Source: a virus. Taken from it: 21,000 nucleotides of DNA. A program made the translations under genes and the position numbers. Below are positions 6,915 through 12,218 of the stretch, one piece after another. The notes under the pieces are model-generated. The model saw only the letters and a list, made by a program, of their open reading frames with translations, ran no database searches and was not told where the DNA came from. The DNA lies in the IMG/VR virus record IMGVR_UViG_3300009451_000007, positions 1 through 21,000 of that record; one strand, written 5' to 3'. The number at the start of each line of letters is the position of its first letter. The stretch's first letter is position 1.

Positions 6915-6965
6915 TTACCAGCTCGCTTTGCGATATTCATACACATCCCATTGTATCATGCCGTG

Positions 6966-6974
6966 TGTTATACT
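6966..6974 (+). promoter_or_regulatory. Extended -10 for the endolysin gene
   Basis: TGT-TATACT is an extended -10; the ATG at 6984 lies 9 nt after it, so the message would be leaderless or nearly so. The stretch also contains the presumed divergent start region of the ferredoxin gene (ATG at 6914). No clear -35. Confidence 0.45.
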
Positions 6975-6983
6975 TGGTTATAC

Positions 6984-7676
6984 ATGGAATGGATGACTGC
7001 AATTGATGTTTCTCAGTATCAAGGGAATATTTTGTGGAAAAAAGTAAAAGAGGCGGGAATAGATTTTGCCTACATTCGCAGCAATGCGGGTTTAAACGAA
7101 GATGACTTGCTCACTCAGAATTGCAGGAGAGCGAGAAATAACGGCATTCCTTTTGGGCTTTATGTTTATATCAAACCAGAAAATGATGTGGTCGCCCAAA
7201 TGCGTATGATTTTAGATAATCACAAAAAACACGGAGCAACCCTTGTTCCCCAAATTGACATTGAGCATCACGGTGGGGCGAAGCCAAAAGTACTAAAGAA
7301 AATTGTTAGAACTTGTATTAAAATGGCGACAGATGAGATTGGTAAACCGCCAGTAATTTACACTTATGCGGTGTTTTGGAATGCTCATGTGAATATGAGA
7401 TTCGGAGTTTCACATTGTCCTTTATGGGTAGCTCGCTATGTTTATTATTCCGATGCTGAGTTTAAGGCTAATCCAGTACCAAAAGACCCAACCAAATGGA
7501 AAGTGTATGCTTTTAGTTCAAAAAAGGTTCCTCCATTGGTTAAGGGGTGGAAGAAATGGGATCTTTGGCAGTTTGCCGCCAATCACAACCATGCTGGTAA
7601 GAAATTTGGTATGTCCTCAGCCCACCTTGATTTGAACATTGTAAAGAAAGCATCTTACTCAAAACTTGTTTTATAG
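6984..7676 (+). CDS. GH25 lysozyme (phage endolysin), 230 aa
   Basis: Glycoside hydrolase family 25 muramidase, cutting the MurNAc-GlcNAc bond of peptidoglycan at host lysis. The N-terminal strand AIDVSQYQGNILW supplies the first active-site Asp (D8), PQIDIEHH carries the catalytic D92-x-E94 pair, and LWQFA near residue 194 and HLDLNIV near 214 are usual for the end of the barrel. The protein is essentially the catalytic domain alone: no cell-wall-binding domain and no signal peptide, so release should need a holin. ATG 6984 was chosen over an upstream in-frame ATG at 6894, which lies inside the ferredoxin gene on the other strand; ATG 6993 is also possible. Confidence 0.93.
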   Translation: MEWMTAIDVSQYQGNILWKKVKEAGIDFAYIRSNAGLNEDDLLTQNCRRARNNGIPFGLYVYIKPENDVVAQMRMILDNHKKHGATLVPQIDIEHHGGAKPKVLKKIVRTCIKMATDEIGKPPVIYTYAVFWNAHVNMRFGVSHCPLWVARYVYYSDAEFKANPVPKDPTKWKVYAFSSKKVPPLVKGWKKWDLWQFAANHNHAGKKFGMSSAHLDLNIVKKASYSKLVL

Positions 7677-7677
7677 A

Positions 7678-7706
7678 TTGCAGTTCCCATAACTAGTGTA
7701 TATAAT
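7678..7706 (+). promoter_or_regulatory. Sigma70-type promoter, near-leaderless
   Basis: TTGCAG (7678-7683), an exact 17-bp spacer, then a consensus TATAAT (7701-7706). The ATG at 7715 falls 8 nt after the -10, so the predicted mRNA has at most a couple of leader bases and no Shine-Dalgarno site. Confidence 0.8.
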
Positions 7707-7714
7707 ATAAAGCT

Positions 7715-7891
7715 ATGCCACAATATGATTACAAATGTTCCAATGGACATCCCTATAGTGAGTTTAGATCTATTCTGGAAGAAATTTCAAGCCCGAACTG
7801 TTCGGTGTGCAACGCTGCGCTAAAACAAATCTACTCCCCGCCGATGATTGAACTCAAAGGCAGTGGATTCTACCGCAACTCCCGAAAATAG
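7715..7891 (+). CDS. FmdB-type zinc-ribbon protein, 58 aa
   Basis: The opening MPQYDYKC and the CSNGH...CSVC pattern (C8, H12, C29, C32), followed by LKQIYSPPMIELKGSGFYR, match the FmdB/CxxC small zinc-ribbon family found in bacteria and actinophages. The role is poorly known; zinc binding and a regulatory or nucleic-acid-contact function are assumed. Length is typical. It has its own strong promoter just after the endolysin gene and is followed by a probable structured RNA. Confidence 0.85.
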   Translation: MPQYDYKCSNGHPYSEFRSILEEISSPNCSVCNAALKQIYSPPMIELKGSGFYRNSRK

Positions 7892-7893
7892 CT

Positions 7894-7922
7894 TTCTACA
7901 AATATCTACAATGTGATATAAT
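7894..7922 (+). promoter_or_regulatory. Strong extended -10 promoter for a non-coding RNA
   Basis: TGA-TATAAT (7914-7922) is an ideal extended -10, with a weak TTCTAC at 17 bp upstream. The predicted start is near 7929. No plausible ribosome site or long frame follows before the terminator at 8074-8103. Confidence 0.7.
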
Positions 7923-7928
7923 TTCTTA

Positions 7929-8104
7929 GGCACCCTAAAAGTGTCAAGCGGCAATCGTGATCTGCACTATCACCAGAGCAGAACGAATTTCGCTATCTTA
8001 GGACCGTTATAGTAACCATCCGCAAGGATGTTAACACCCAGCGCCTCCCAGCCTGGGACATCTAAGAGGAAAGAGAGACCGCCCGCAAAGCGGTCTCTTT
8101 TCTA
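7929..8104 (+). ncRNA. Probable structured non-coding RNA, ~175 nt
   Basis: Bounded by a strong promoter and an intrinsic terminator. Helices visible by eye are TTAGG/CCTAA near the 5' end, GTGAT/ATCAC, CATCC-GCAA-GGATG (a GNRA tetraloop), CCCA/TGGG in CCCAGCCTGGG, and a long-range CTTAG/CTAAG pair (about 7996-8000 with 8063-8067) closing the central part. The same CTAAG could instead pair with the TTCTTAG at the very 5' end, giving two alternative folds. It does not match tmRNA, RNase P, 6S or SRP signatures that I know. A 23-codon GTG frame inside it has no ribosome site. Confidence 0.6.
8074..8103 (+). terminator. Intrinsic terminator of the RNA
   Basis: GAGACCGC (8075-8082) pairs with GCGGTCTC (8090-8097) around a CCGCAAA loop, followed by TTTTCT. 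Outer A-T and G-T pairs extend the stem. Confidence 0.92.
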
Positions 8105-8105
8105 T

Positions 8106-8340
8106 TCATAGCCAAGCTTGCTTCTAAGCTCGCTTCCAACTCTTCTCCCGACTTTTAAACCAGCTCCCGCCCATTTCCCGCCCACGCCCTTTTTTAGAAA
8201 AATTGAGTATATATTAAAACAGTGTTATGCCGTATTTTACGGTGTACCTAAATTGGTATGTTGGGTAGGGTCAATGGCTTAGGTGATCAAATTGATCTAA
8301 TTTCTGATCTAATCTCTGATATATCTCTAAACAATTTATG
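8106..8340. other. Non-coding junction between AT-rich genes and the cassette region
   Basis: No credible gene. It holds a C-rich run with repeated CCCGCCCA-like words (about 8166-8190), a CCGTATTTTACGG palindrome (8230-8242), a GATCAAATTGATC palindrome (8285-8297) and the 12-bp repeats listed separately. Composition changes sharply from here to about 9400 (more GC, AAG-, GCN- and CGN-rich coding). Confidence 0.6.
8294..8329. repeat. Three tandem 12-bp repeats
   Basis: GATCTAATTTCT, GATCTAATCTCT and GATATATCTCTA follow each other without gaps. The last contains TGATATATC, an extended -10-like sequence (TGA-TATATC, 8317-8325) also found at 12369-12377 and 13059-13067. The repeats may be an operator upstream of the 8457 gene. 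Confidence 0.65.
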
Positions 8341-8363
8341 AAACCCTTATCCCATAAGGGTTT
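8341..8363 (+). promoter_or_regulatory. 5'-leader hairpin of the 8457 gene
   Basis: AAACCCTTAT and ATAAGGGTTT form a perfect 10-bp stem with a CCC loop, beginning about 15 nt after the putative -10 at 8320-8325. No T-tract follows, so it is not a terminator in this direction. A second perfect hairpin, GGTGATC-aacgg-GATCACC (8418-8436), lies just before the ribosome site. Leader hairpins also start the next cassettes. Confidence 0.6.
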
Positions 8364-8456
8364 GCGAGAGTGTCAGTACTTGCTATGTCTGCCCTATGCC
8401 CTGTATGGTTTAGTCATGGTGATCAACGGGATCACCCAAAACCGAAAGGGTTAGAA

Positions 8457-8927
8457 ATGGCAAAGGCAAAGGCAAGGTTTACCTACAAGGTAAGCGCAAG
8501 CGGTAAGGCGTTAGCAGATAAGACTATTGCTATCGTACAGGCAGACAGGGCTAAGGCTCTGAAGGCAGGGGTACGGGCTCGCTATGTAGATGTAGCATTC
8601 ATCACGGCACTAGCCGAAGCATACGAGCGGGCTCAGAGCGTACAGGCTCTACAGAGCGAGGTTGCATATTGCTACGAGAACGGCAAGGCGATTACCGTTC
8701 CGTCAGTAGTCCGCTACCAATTGCTACAGGGCAAGGCGAGCAAGAGCCCTACCGAAGTGAACAACCGAGGCGAGAACGCTATCCAACAAAAGATAGACAA
8801 CCTCGCAGGCGAGAAGGGTTGTGCATGGGTAGGCAAGATGAAGGCTACCCGAGCCCTATCCTATGGTATGAAGGTAAAGGCTACCGACCCCGAGATAGCC
8901 GATCTCGTAGTGTTCGCTCGGATCTGA
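8457..8927 (+). CDS. PSVxR-family basic protein, 156 aa
   Basis: The ATG at 8457 has GAAAGG nearby; the longer frame from 8370 runs through two leader hairpins and is unlikely. The protein is basic, Ala/Lys-rich and helical (MAKAKARFTYKVSASGKALA). Its second half shares spaced residues with the 9827 protein: PSVVRYQLLQGKA...NRGENAIQQKI here against PSVQRNMICRKA...RADNAMRQRL there. No database family is recognised. It may bind nucleic acid. Coding is GC-richer than the flanks, with Lys almost always AAG, as in highly expressed genes. Confidence 0.7.
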   Translation: MAKAKARFTYKVSASGKALADKTIAIVQADRAKALKAGVRARYVDVAFITALAEAYERAQSVQALQSEVAYCYENGKAITVPSVVRYQLLQGKASKSPTEVNNRGENAIQQKIDNLAGEKGCAWVGKMKATRALSYGMKVKATDPEIADLVVFARI

Positions 8928-8951
8928 GCGAAAGGGGGGCGAAAGCCCCCC
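8913..8951 (+). terminator. Double hairpin at the end of the 8457 gene
   Basis: TTCGCTC (8913-8919) pairs with GAGCGAA (8926-8932), enclosing the stop codon. It is followed at once by GGGGGGC-GAAA-GCCCCCC (8934-8951), a very stable tetraloop hairpin. No T-tract follows; the next bases are C-rich, so termination may be Rho-dependent, or the hairpins may protect the 3' end. Confidence 0.6.
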
Positions 8952-9053
8952 TACCCCCCCCTACCCCAAAATTTCGTGGGCGTAGGGGGTTATCGGGGGA
9001 ACATTTAGTACATAACAAAACACACACAAAACAATAGAAAAGGAAAAAACATT

Positions 9054-9254
9054 ATGAATACCGAAATTAGACCAAATATCCGAATGAAGGGAATGCCCGT
9101 AGCAATTGAGCGGGTAGATAATATCCTCGTAATCTGGGTCTCAAGCCCTACAGGGGATAGCTCAGATAGTCACCTATTCCGCATGCCATGTGTGAACGAG
9201 GCTCAAGCCGAGGTTATCATGGAGACATGGCTCAATGTCTGGGGGCTTGCGTGA
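9054..9254 (+). CDS. Hypothetical protein, 66 aa
   Basis: Small beta-rich protein with a hydrophobic strand IERVDNILVIWVSS in its middle and a helical end (NEAQAEVIMETWLNVWGLA). AAAAGGAAAAAAC precedes the ATG. The stop overlaps the GTG of the following membrane peptide. Family not recognised. Confidence 0.6.
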   Translation: MNTEIRPNIRMKGMPVAIERVDNILVIWVSSPTGDSSDSHLFRMPCVNEAQAEVIMETWLNVWGLA

Positions 9255-9391
9255 ATTGGTTCGGACTGTTCACCATGTTCCTCATGGCAACAGGCGTAAT
9301 CGTATGGTTCGCATACGAGGCGGGATACGAGAAGGCTATCAAGGATGTCACAATGTCCAAGACATGGATAGACCTAAACAATAAGAAATAA
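9251..9391 (+). CDS. 46-aa single-span membrane protein
   Basis: The GTG at 9251 overlaps the previous TGA (GTGA), arguing for coupled translation. Residues 3-22 (WFGLFTMFLMATGVIVWFAY) form one membrane helix, followed by a charged tail (EAGYEKAIKDVTMSK). The upstream in-frame ATG at 9188 lies inside the neighbouring gene and would break the hydrophobic start. Function unknown. Confidence 0.55.
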   Translation: MNWFGLFTMFLMATGVIVWFAYEAGYEKAIKDVTMSKTWIDLNNKK

Positions 9392-9400
9392 ACGGGAATG

Positions 9401-9429
9401 AGCCCCCTGAGAAATCGGGGGGCTTTTCT
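9401..9429 (+). terminator. Intrinsic terminator
   Basis: AGCCCCC (9401-9407) pairs with GGGGGCT (9418-9424), followed by TTTCTC. It ends the 9054-9391 gene pair. Confidence 0.85.
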
Positions 9430-9751
9430 CTGCACCAAGCAAAACACTGATACCCCTTTATCCAGCTTTAGTGCGTACAAAAATTACCTTTATGTAAGTT
9501 TACAAACCCCCCATTTTTCAACCTAAAATTACACGCCTGTAAAATTACACGGCGGGCGGGTGTGGAGCTGCCCAAGAATGTAGCAGACGCACACCCGCCG
9601 TACCATAAATGGTACAAGGGACATTTTTAGTACATAAAAGTAATTCAAATGTTGCTTTATCGCAACGCATGCGTTACTAATTCACAACAGACCTTTTATG
9701 GGACATGAATAATTATGCATAAAGATGAATAAATAGTGCATAAAATAGGTG
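9430..9751. other. Cassette spacer 1
   Basis: No gene. In order it holds TGTAAGTTTACA (9493-9504) overlapping CTTTATG (9488-9494); a TTACACGCCTGTA element running into TGTAAAATTACA (9538-9549); an inverted repeat GCGGGTGTG/CACACCCGC (9556-9564, 9590-9598) with a 25-nt loop; then palindromes of another type: GTTGC-TTTATC-GCAAC, AACGCATGCGTT and several ATGCAT-like words, with a CTTTTATGGG near 9693. Confidence 0.7.
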
Positions 9752-9780
9752 CTTGTATTGTTACGGATATCGGCTACAAT
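9752..9780 (+). promoter_or_regulatory. Promoter of the 9827 gene
   Basis: CTTGTA (9752-9757), 17-bp spacer and TACAAT (9775-9780). The -10 region sits in TATCGGCTACAATTTAGTTG, nearly identical to the sequence before the 11227 gene. A 5' hairpin TGAAGC-AACC-GCTTCA (9789-9804) begins about 2 nt after the predicted start. Confidence 0.7.
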
Positions 9781-9826
9781 TTAGTTGTTGAAGCAACCGC
9801 TTCACATTTCACAGATAGGGAAAAAA

Positions 9827-10255
9827 ATGGCACAGAAAAAACGCAAAGCCGATGCAGAAAAAGTTTCTGCATTGCAAAAAAAACTTGTTGCAAAGTCGCA
9901 ACGCAATTCCAAGGCGCAAGTCAAAAAGTTCTACACCGATAAAGGTGCAGACATTTTGTCTGAAGCCGTCACTGTTGCAATGGCAATGGATCCAATGCCT
10001 AAAGGCTTGAAGAATGGTGAAGAAATGCGCCAGTGGTGCATTGCAAATAATGCGCCATCAGTACAACGCAACATGATCTGCCGAAAAGCAACTAACTATC
10101 GTGCAGATAATGCAATGCGCCAGCGTTTGCAATCATGGCAAAAAGAAAACATTACTAGTGCAAAACTTGACATTGTTTGGGCATGCAATCATGCAACAGC
10201 AATGCGTGAACCATTTTCGGTACAAACCGAAAAGGTGTTCATTGTCAAAATGTGA
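9827..10255 (+). CDS. PSVxR-family basic protein, 142 aa
   Basis: The ATG at 9827 follows ATAGGGAAAAAA; the in-frame start at 9785 lies inside the 5' hairpin and is rejected. The N-terminus is strongly basic (MAQKKRKADAEKVSALQKK). Residues about 75-105 (APSVQRNMICRKATNYRADNAMRQRL) match the pattern of the 8457 protein, so the two look like distant duplicates. The coding strand is unusually rich in GCAA and TTGC words (for example TTGTTGCAAAGTCGCAACGC), like the palindromes in the flanking spacers. Function unknown; nucleic-acid binding is plausible. Confidence 0.7.
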   Translation: MAQKKRKADAEKVSALQKKLVAKSQRNSKAQVKKFYTDKGADILSEAVTVAMAMDPMPKGLKNGEEMRQWCIANNAPSVQRNMICRKATNYRADNAMRQRLQSWQKENITSAKLDIVWACNHATAMREPFSVQTEKVFIVKM

Positions 10256-10275
10256 CAATGAACAAAAAAGAAATT

Positions 10276-10306
10276 GCGGGGGCAGAAATGCCCCCGCTTT
10301 TTTTTT
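10276..10306 (+). terminator. Strong intrinsic terminator
   Basis: GCGGGGGCA (10276-10284), GAAA loop, TGCCCCCGC (10289-10297), then nine T. A textbook terminator for the 9827 gene. Confidence 0.95.
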
Positions 10307-10554
10307 GTATACACTGTTGCACATTTGCAACATGCGTGTTGCATATTTGGTACATACCATTTTCGGTACACGCCTGTTGCGAATACGCATCAAACGGGCG
10401 GGTGTCTTCCCCAGCGTAGCGACCCCATACACCCGCAGTAATATTACACAAATGTAACATTAGTTTAATACCTTTATGCAATGTAATATTACAAAACTCA
10501 TCCTTTATGGGAATGTAATAATACAGCTGCTTTTTATAGCCTCAAAATAGGTGT
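10307..10554. other. Cassette spacer 2
   Basis: No gene. It begins with TTGC-type palindromes (GTTGCACATTTGCAAC near 10315) and GGTAC/GTACC pairs. It then holds an inverted repeat GCGGGTGT/ACACCCGC (10398-10405, 10429-10436; 23-nt loop), AGTAATATTACA, TAATACCTTTATG (10466-10478) running into TGTAATATTACA (10482-10493), and a second CTTTATG 31 bp later (10503-10509) followed by TGTAATAATAC. Confidence 0.7.
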
Positions 10555-10583
10555 TTGCAATTGCCTCAGGGATCTGTTAGGGT
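10555..10583 (+). promoter_or_regulatory. Promoter of the 10631 gene
   Basis: TTGCAA (10555-10560), 17-bp spacer and TAGGGT (10578-10583). It is preceded by CAAAATAGGTG, also found before the 9752 promoter. The transcript would begin near 10590, right at a hairpin GCGAC-ACAA-GTCGC (10592-10605). AAAAGGGG is the likely ribosome site. Confidence 0.6.
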
Positions 10584-10630
10584 GGAGCGCAGCGACACAA
10601 GTCGCACTTAGACAAAAGGGGTAAAGTTAC

Positions 10631-10888
10631 ATGAACACTTACGAGGTTAGTTTCCAGTTTGAACAAGGCGAGTTGGAATGGTGCGACAGCATGCTTTACG
10701 ATGCATCGGACATCAAGGACTTGATCAAGGAAGTCCGTAAAGATATCAACGCATTCAAGGCAGACTTCAAGGGTCGGAAGGGTTACTCAATGAAGGTGAT
10801 CTTTGCACAGCAACACGAAGAAGAAGGTGTACTGGAAGAAGGCGAAGAAGACATCACTGACGAGTTTCCAGAGTCCATGCTCGCTTAG
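10631..10888 (+). CDS. NTYEV-family acidic protein, 85 aa
   Basis: Opens with MNTYEVSFQFEQGELEW, matched by MNTYEVGFQFQQGALKW in the 11693 protein. In both, a helical middle with spaced Ile/Lys residues is followed by MKVIFAQ/MQVTFAQ and an acidic end (DITDEFPESML here, DITNDLPQHLL there). The likely fold is a compact alpha/beta domain with paired outer strands. Strongly acidic, so a protein- rather than DNA-binding role is more likely; acidic phage proteins often inhibit host DNA-binding enzymes, but that is only a guess. The ATG is preceded by GTTAC. Confidence 0.75.
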   Translation: MNTYEVSFQFEQGELEWCDSMLYDASDIKDLIKEVRKDINAFKADFKGRKGYSMKVIFAQQHEEEGVLEEGEEDITDEFPESMLA

Positions 10889-10913
10889 TAAAATTACAAG
10901 CAAGTAAGATTAG

Positions 10914-10939
10914 CCCCTGCGCCCTCCGCAGGGGTTTTT
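10914..10939 (+). terminator. Intrinsic terminator
   Basis: CCCCTGC (10914-10920), loop GCCCTCC, GCAGGGG (10928-10934) and five T. It ends the 10631 gene. Confidence 0.92.
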
Positions 10940-10952
10940 CTTTGCCCCCGTT

Positions 10953-11019
10953 TGTAAAGTTACACGCATGTAAAATTACAGGGCGGGTGTAAGTTTACAT
11001 AAAGCTAAACTTACACCCG
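10953..11019. repeat. Palindrome cluster with 14-bp inverted repeat
   Basis: Three exact TGTAANNTTACA palindromes follow closely (10953-10964, 10969-10980, 10988-10999). The third lies in the left arm of a perfect inverted repeat, CGGGTGTAAGTTTA (10984-10997) and TAAACTTACACCCG (11006-11019), with an 8-nt loop CATAAAGC. Identically built elements occur at 12152 and 12893. Confidence 0.9.
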
Positions 11020-11049
11020 TGCTAAAATTACACAACTGTAATAATACTT

Positions 11050-11122
11050 TAATACCTTTATGGGATGTAATATTAGGTACATGTAACTTTATGATAAATG
11101 TAATATTAGCTACCTTTTTATA
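11050..11122 (+). repeat. 31-bp phased TARTAYCTTTATG array
   Basis: TAATACCTTTATG (11050-11062) is followed by TGTAATATTAG, then a second CTTTATG exactly 31 bp on (11087-11093), again followed by TGTAATATTAG. A degenerate CTTTTTATA follows about one period later. The 31-bp step is close to three DNA turns. Confidence 0.8.
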
Positions 11123-11170
11123 CCTCAAAAATAACCCTAAAATTACCTAAACTTACATGAAACTATCGGC

Positions 11171-11176
11171 TATGAT
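11171..11176 (+). promoter_or_regulatory. Putative -10 of the 11227-12061 gene group
   Basis: TATGAT lies in TATCGGCTATGATTTAGTTG, which matches the 9775 promoter context almost base for base. The -35 is weak. A hairpin TTGGGC-AATCCC-GCCCAA (11184-11201) begins about 2 nt after the predicted start, as in the other cassettes. Confidence 0.55.
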
Positions 11177-11226
11177 TTAGTTGTTGGGCAATCCCGCCCA
11201 ATGGGTTAGAGAAAGGCTAAAATTAC

Positions 11227-11442
11227 ATGGGTCAGCATAACGATAAGAGTGTGAAAAAATTGTTCTCACTAATCAGGTCACTAGGCTTTACTATTGACGA
11301 TAGAAAGAATGGTTATAAAATTACACCGCCGAAAGATTACGAAAACCAAACTCCATACTTCACACACGGTACGACTAAATGCGTGAAGCCTTTGGTGCGT
11401 GATTTTCGCAAAATGTACAACATAGAACTAGACCAAAAGTAA
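11227..11442 (+). CDS. HicA-like small protein, 71 aa
   Basis: The pattern LIRSLGFTIDDRKNGYKITPP, then a beta strand with a His-Gly (FTHGTTKC) and a basic helix KPLVRDFRKMY, fits the short HicA-like double-stranded-RNA-binding fold found in actinophages. HicA toxins cut mRNA using a conserved His; whether H48 plays that part here is unproven. No HicB-like antitoxin lies next to it, so a toxin-antitoxin pair is not supported. The gene is preceded by AAATTAC directly before ATG and a GAAAGG site. Confidence 0.6.
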   Translation: MGQHNDKSVKKLFSLIRSLGFTIDDRKNGYKITPPKDYENQTPYFTHGTTKCVKPLVRDFRKMYNIELDQK

Positions 11443-11461
11443 CACGAAAGGAATATTACAA

Positions 11462-11686
11462 ATGTCATACCTCACCTGTAAGATTAGAAACCGCATAAAT
11501 TATCGGGATAACCTTCCGCATGAATATATGTTCATTGGTACACATTCACTAGAGGTACAGAATGGGTACATACTCACGCAAATACATGCTACCTGTAAGT
11601 ATTGCGGTGTTCTGAATACCACAACACAAATTGAGGATAGCGAACACACATTCTCACAAATACTAGGCGAAACAGAAGGGTACTAA
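11462..11686 (+). CDS. CKYC-type small protein, 74 aa
   Basis: The one CKYC pair (about residues 47-50, in IHATCKYCGVLNTTT) looks like half of a zinc site. The segment HSLEVQNGYILTQIHATCKYCG resembles that of the 14089 protein (TIHCYTTLVCKYCNN), so the two are probable duplicates. AAAGGAAT provides a ribosome site. Function unknown. Confidence 0.7.
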   Translation: MSYLTCKIRNRINYRDNLPHEYMFIGTHSLEVQNGYILTQIHATCKYCGVLNTTTQIEDSEHTFSQILGETEGY

Positions 11687-11692
11687 AATAAC

Positions 11693-11950
11693 ATGAACAC
11701 ATACGAAGTAGGATTTCAATTTCAGCAAGGTGCGTTGAAATGGTCTGACCGTTATACAATTCAAGCATTGGGCATAAAGGAATTGTCTGAAAAAATTGAC
11801 AACATGATTAGTGAATGGGATCTAAATCATGCGCAGTACAATTTCAAATGTTCCATGCAAGTAACTTTTGCCCAGGACATGGAGCACGAACATGACGATT
11901 GCCCTGATGACATTACCAATGACCTACCCCAGCATTTACTGAACTACTAA
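11693..11950 (+). CDS. NTYEV-family acidic protein, second copy, 85 aa
   Basis: Duplicate of the 10631 gene with the same length of 85 residues, the same opening (MNTYEVGFQFQQGALKW), the same MQVTFAQ strand and an acidic DCPDDITNDLPQHLL end. Sequence identity is moderate, so the duplication is not recent or the copies are diverging fast. Here the gene lies inside a multi-gene group rather than alone. The ribosome site is weak: AAGGG lies 12 nt from the ATG. Confidence 0.75.
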   Translation: MNTYEVGFQFQQGALKWSDRYTIQALGIKELSEKIDNMISEWDLNHAQYNFKCSMQVTFAQDMEHEHDDCPDDITNDLPQHLLNY

Positions 11951-11968
11951 ACTTACAGGAGCGTAACA

Positions 11969-12061
11969 ATGAACATACTAAAAATAATCTACGGGGTCTT
12001 TGTACTTTGGTCATGGATAATCCTGCCAATAGCCCTAGCGTGGTATATGGAACGAGACTAA
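11969..12061 (+). CDS. 30-aa membrane peptide
   Basis: ATG at 11969 with AGGAG 7-8 nt upstream. The frame (MNILKIIYGVFVLW...) encodes one membrane helix with a Trp-rich core and a charged end (MERD). It closes the 11227-12061 group. Its stop is embedded in TAAACTTACA, like other genes of this region. Confidence 0.55.
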   Translation: MNILKIIYGVFVLWSWIILPIALAWYMERD

Positions 12062-12081
12062 ACTTACAAGCTGGTAAAATT

Positions 12082-12116
12082 ACACGCCTGGTACTTTAGC
12101 CAGGCGTGTTTTTTTA
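12082..12116 (+). terminator. Intrinsic terminator built on the spacer repeat
   Basis: ACACGCCTGG (12082-12091) pairs with CCAGGCGTGT (12100-12109) around TACTTTAG, followed by seven T. The left arm is the TTACACGCCTG element seen in other spacers, so here the repeat itself is used as a terminator. Confidence 0.95.
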
Positions 12117-12151
12117 TCCCCTCTAAAATTACATGCCCGTATTATTACACG

Positions 12152-12201
12152 GCGGGCGTAACTTTACATCAAGCTAAAGTTACGCCCGCTGTAATTTTAC
12201 A
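12152..12201. repeat. 15-bp inverted repeat plus palindrome
   Basis: GCGGGCGTAACTTTA (12152-12166) and TAAAGTTACGCCCGC (12175-12189) pair perfectly around the 8-nt loop CATCAAGC. TGTAATTTTACA (12190-12201) follows directly. Same design as 10984-11019 and 12893-12930. Confidence 0.9.
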
Positions 12202-12218
12202 CACATGTAATAAAAGTT

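Noticed and set aside
6894-6983. N-terminal extension of the GH25 lysozyme
   Set aside because: It overlaps the ferredoxin start on the other strand and precedes the likely promoter; the GH25 fold begins at the AIDVSQ strand.
7935-8010. 23-codon GTG frame within the candidate RNA
   Set aside because: No ribosome site, and the frame crosses predicted helices; a structured RNA explains the stretch better.
8166-8190. Physical genome end at the C-rich run
   Set aside because: Only a composition change is seen; no terminal repeat or cos-like feature can be shown from this window.
10101-10481. Several open frames on both strands across spacer 2
   Set aside because: They cross a strong terminator and palindromes, and their compositions (Cys, Arg, His) are typical of shadow frames.
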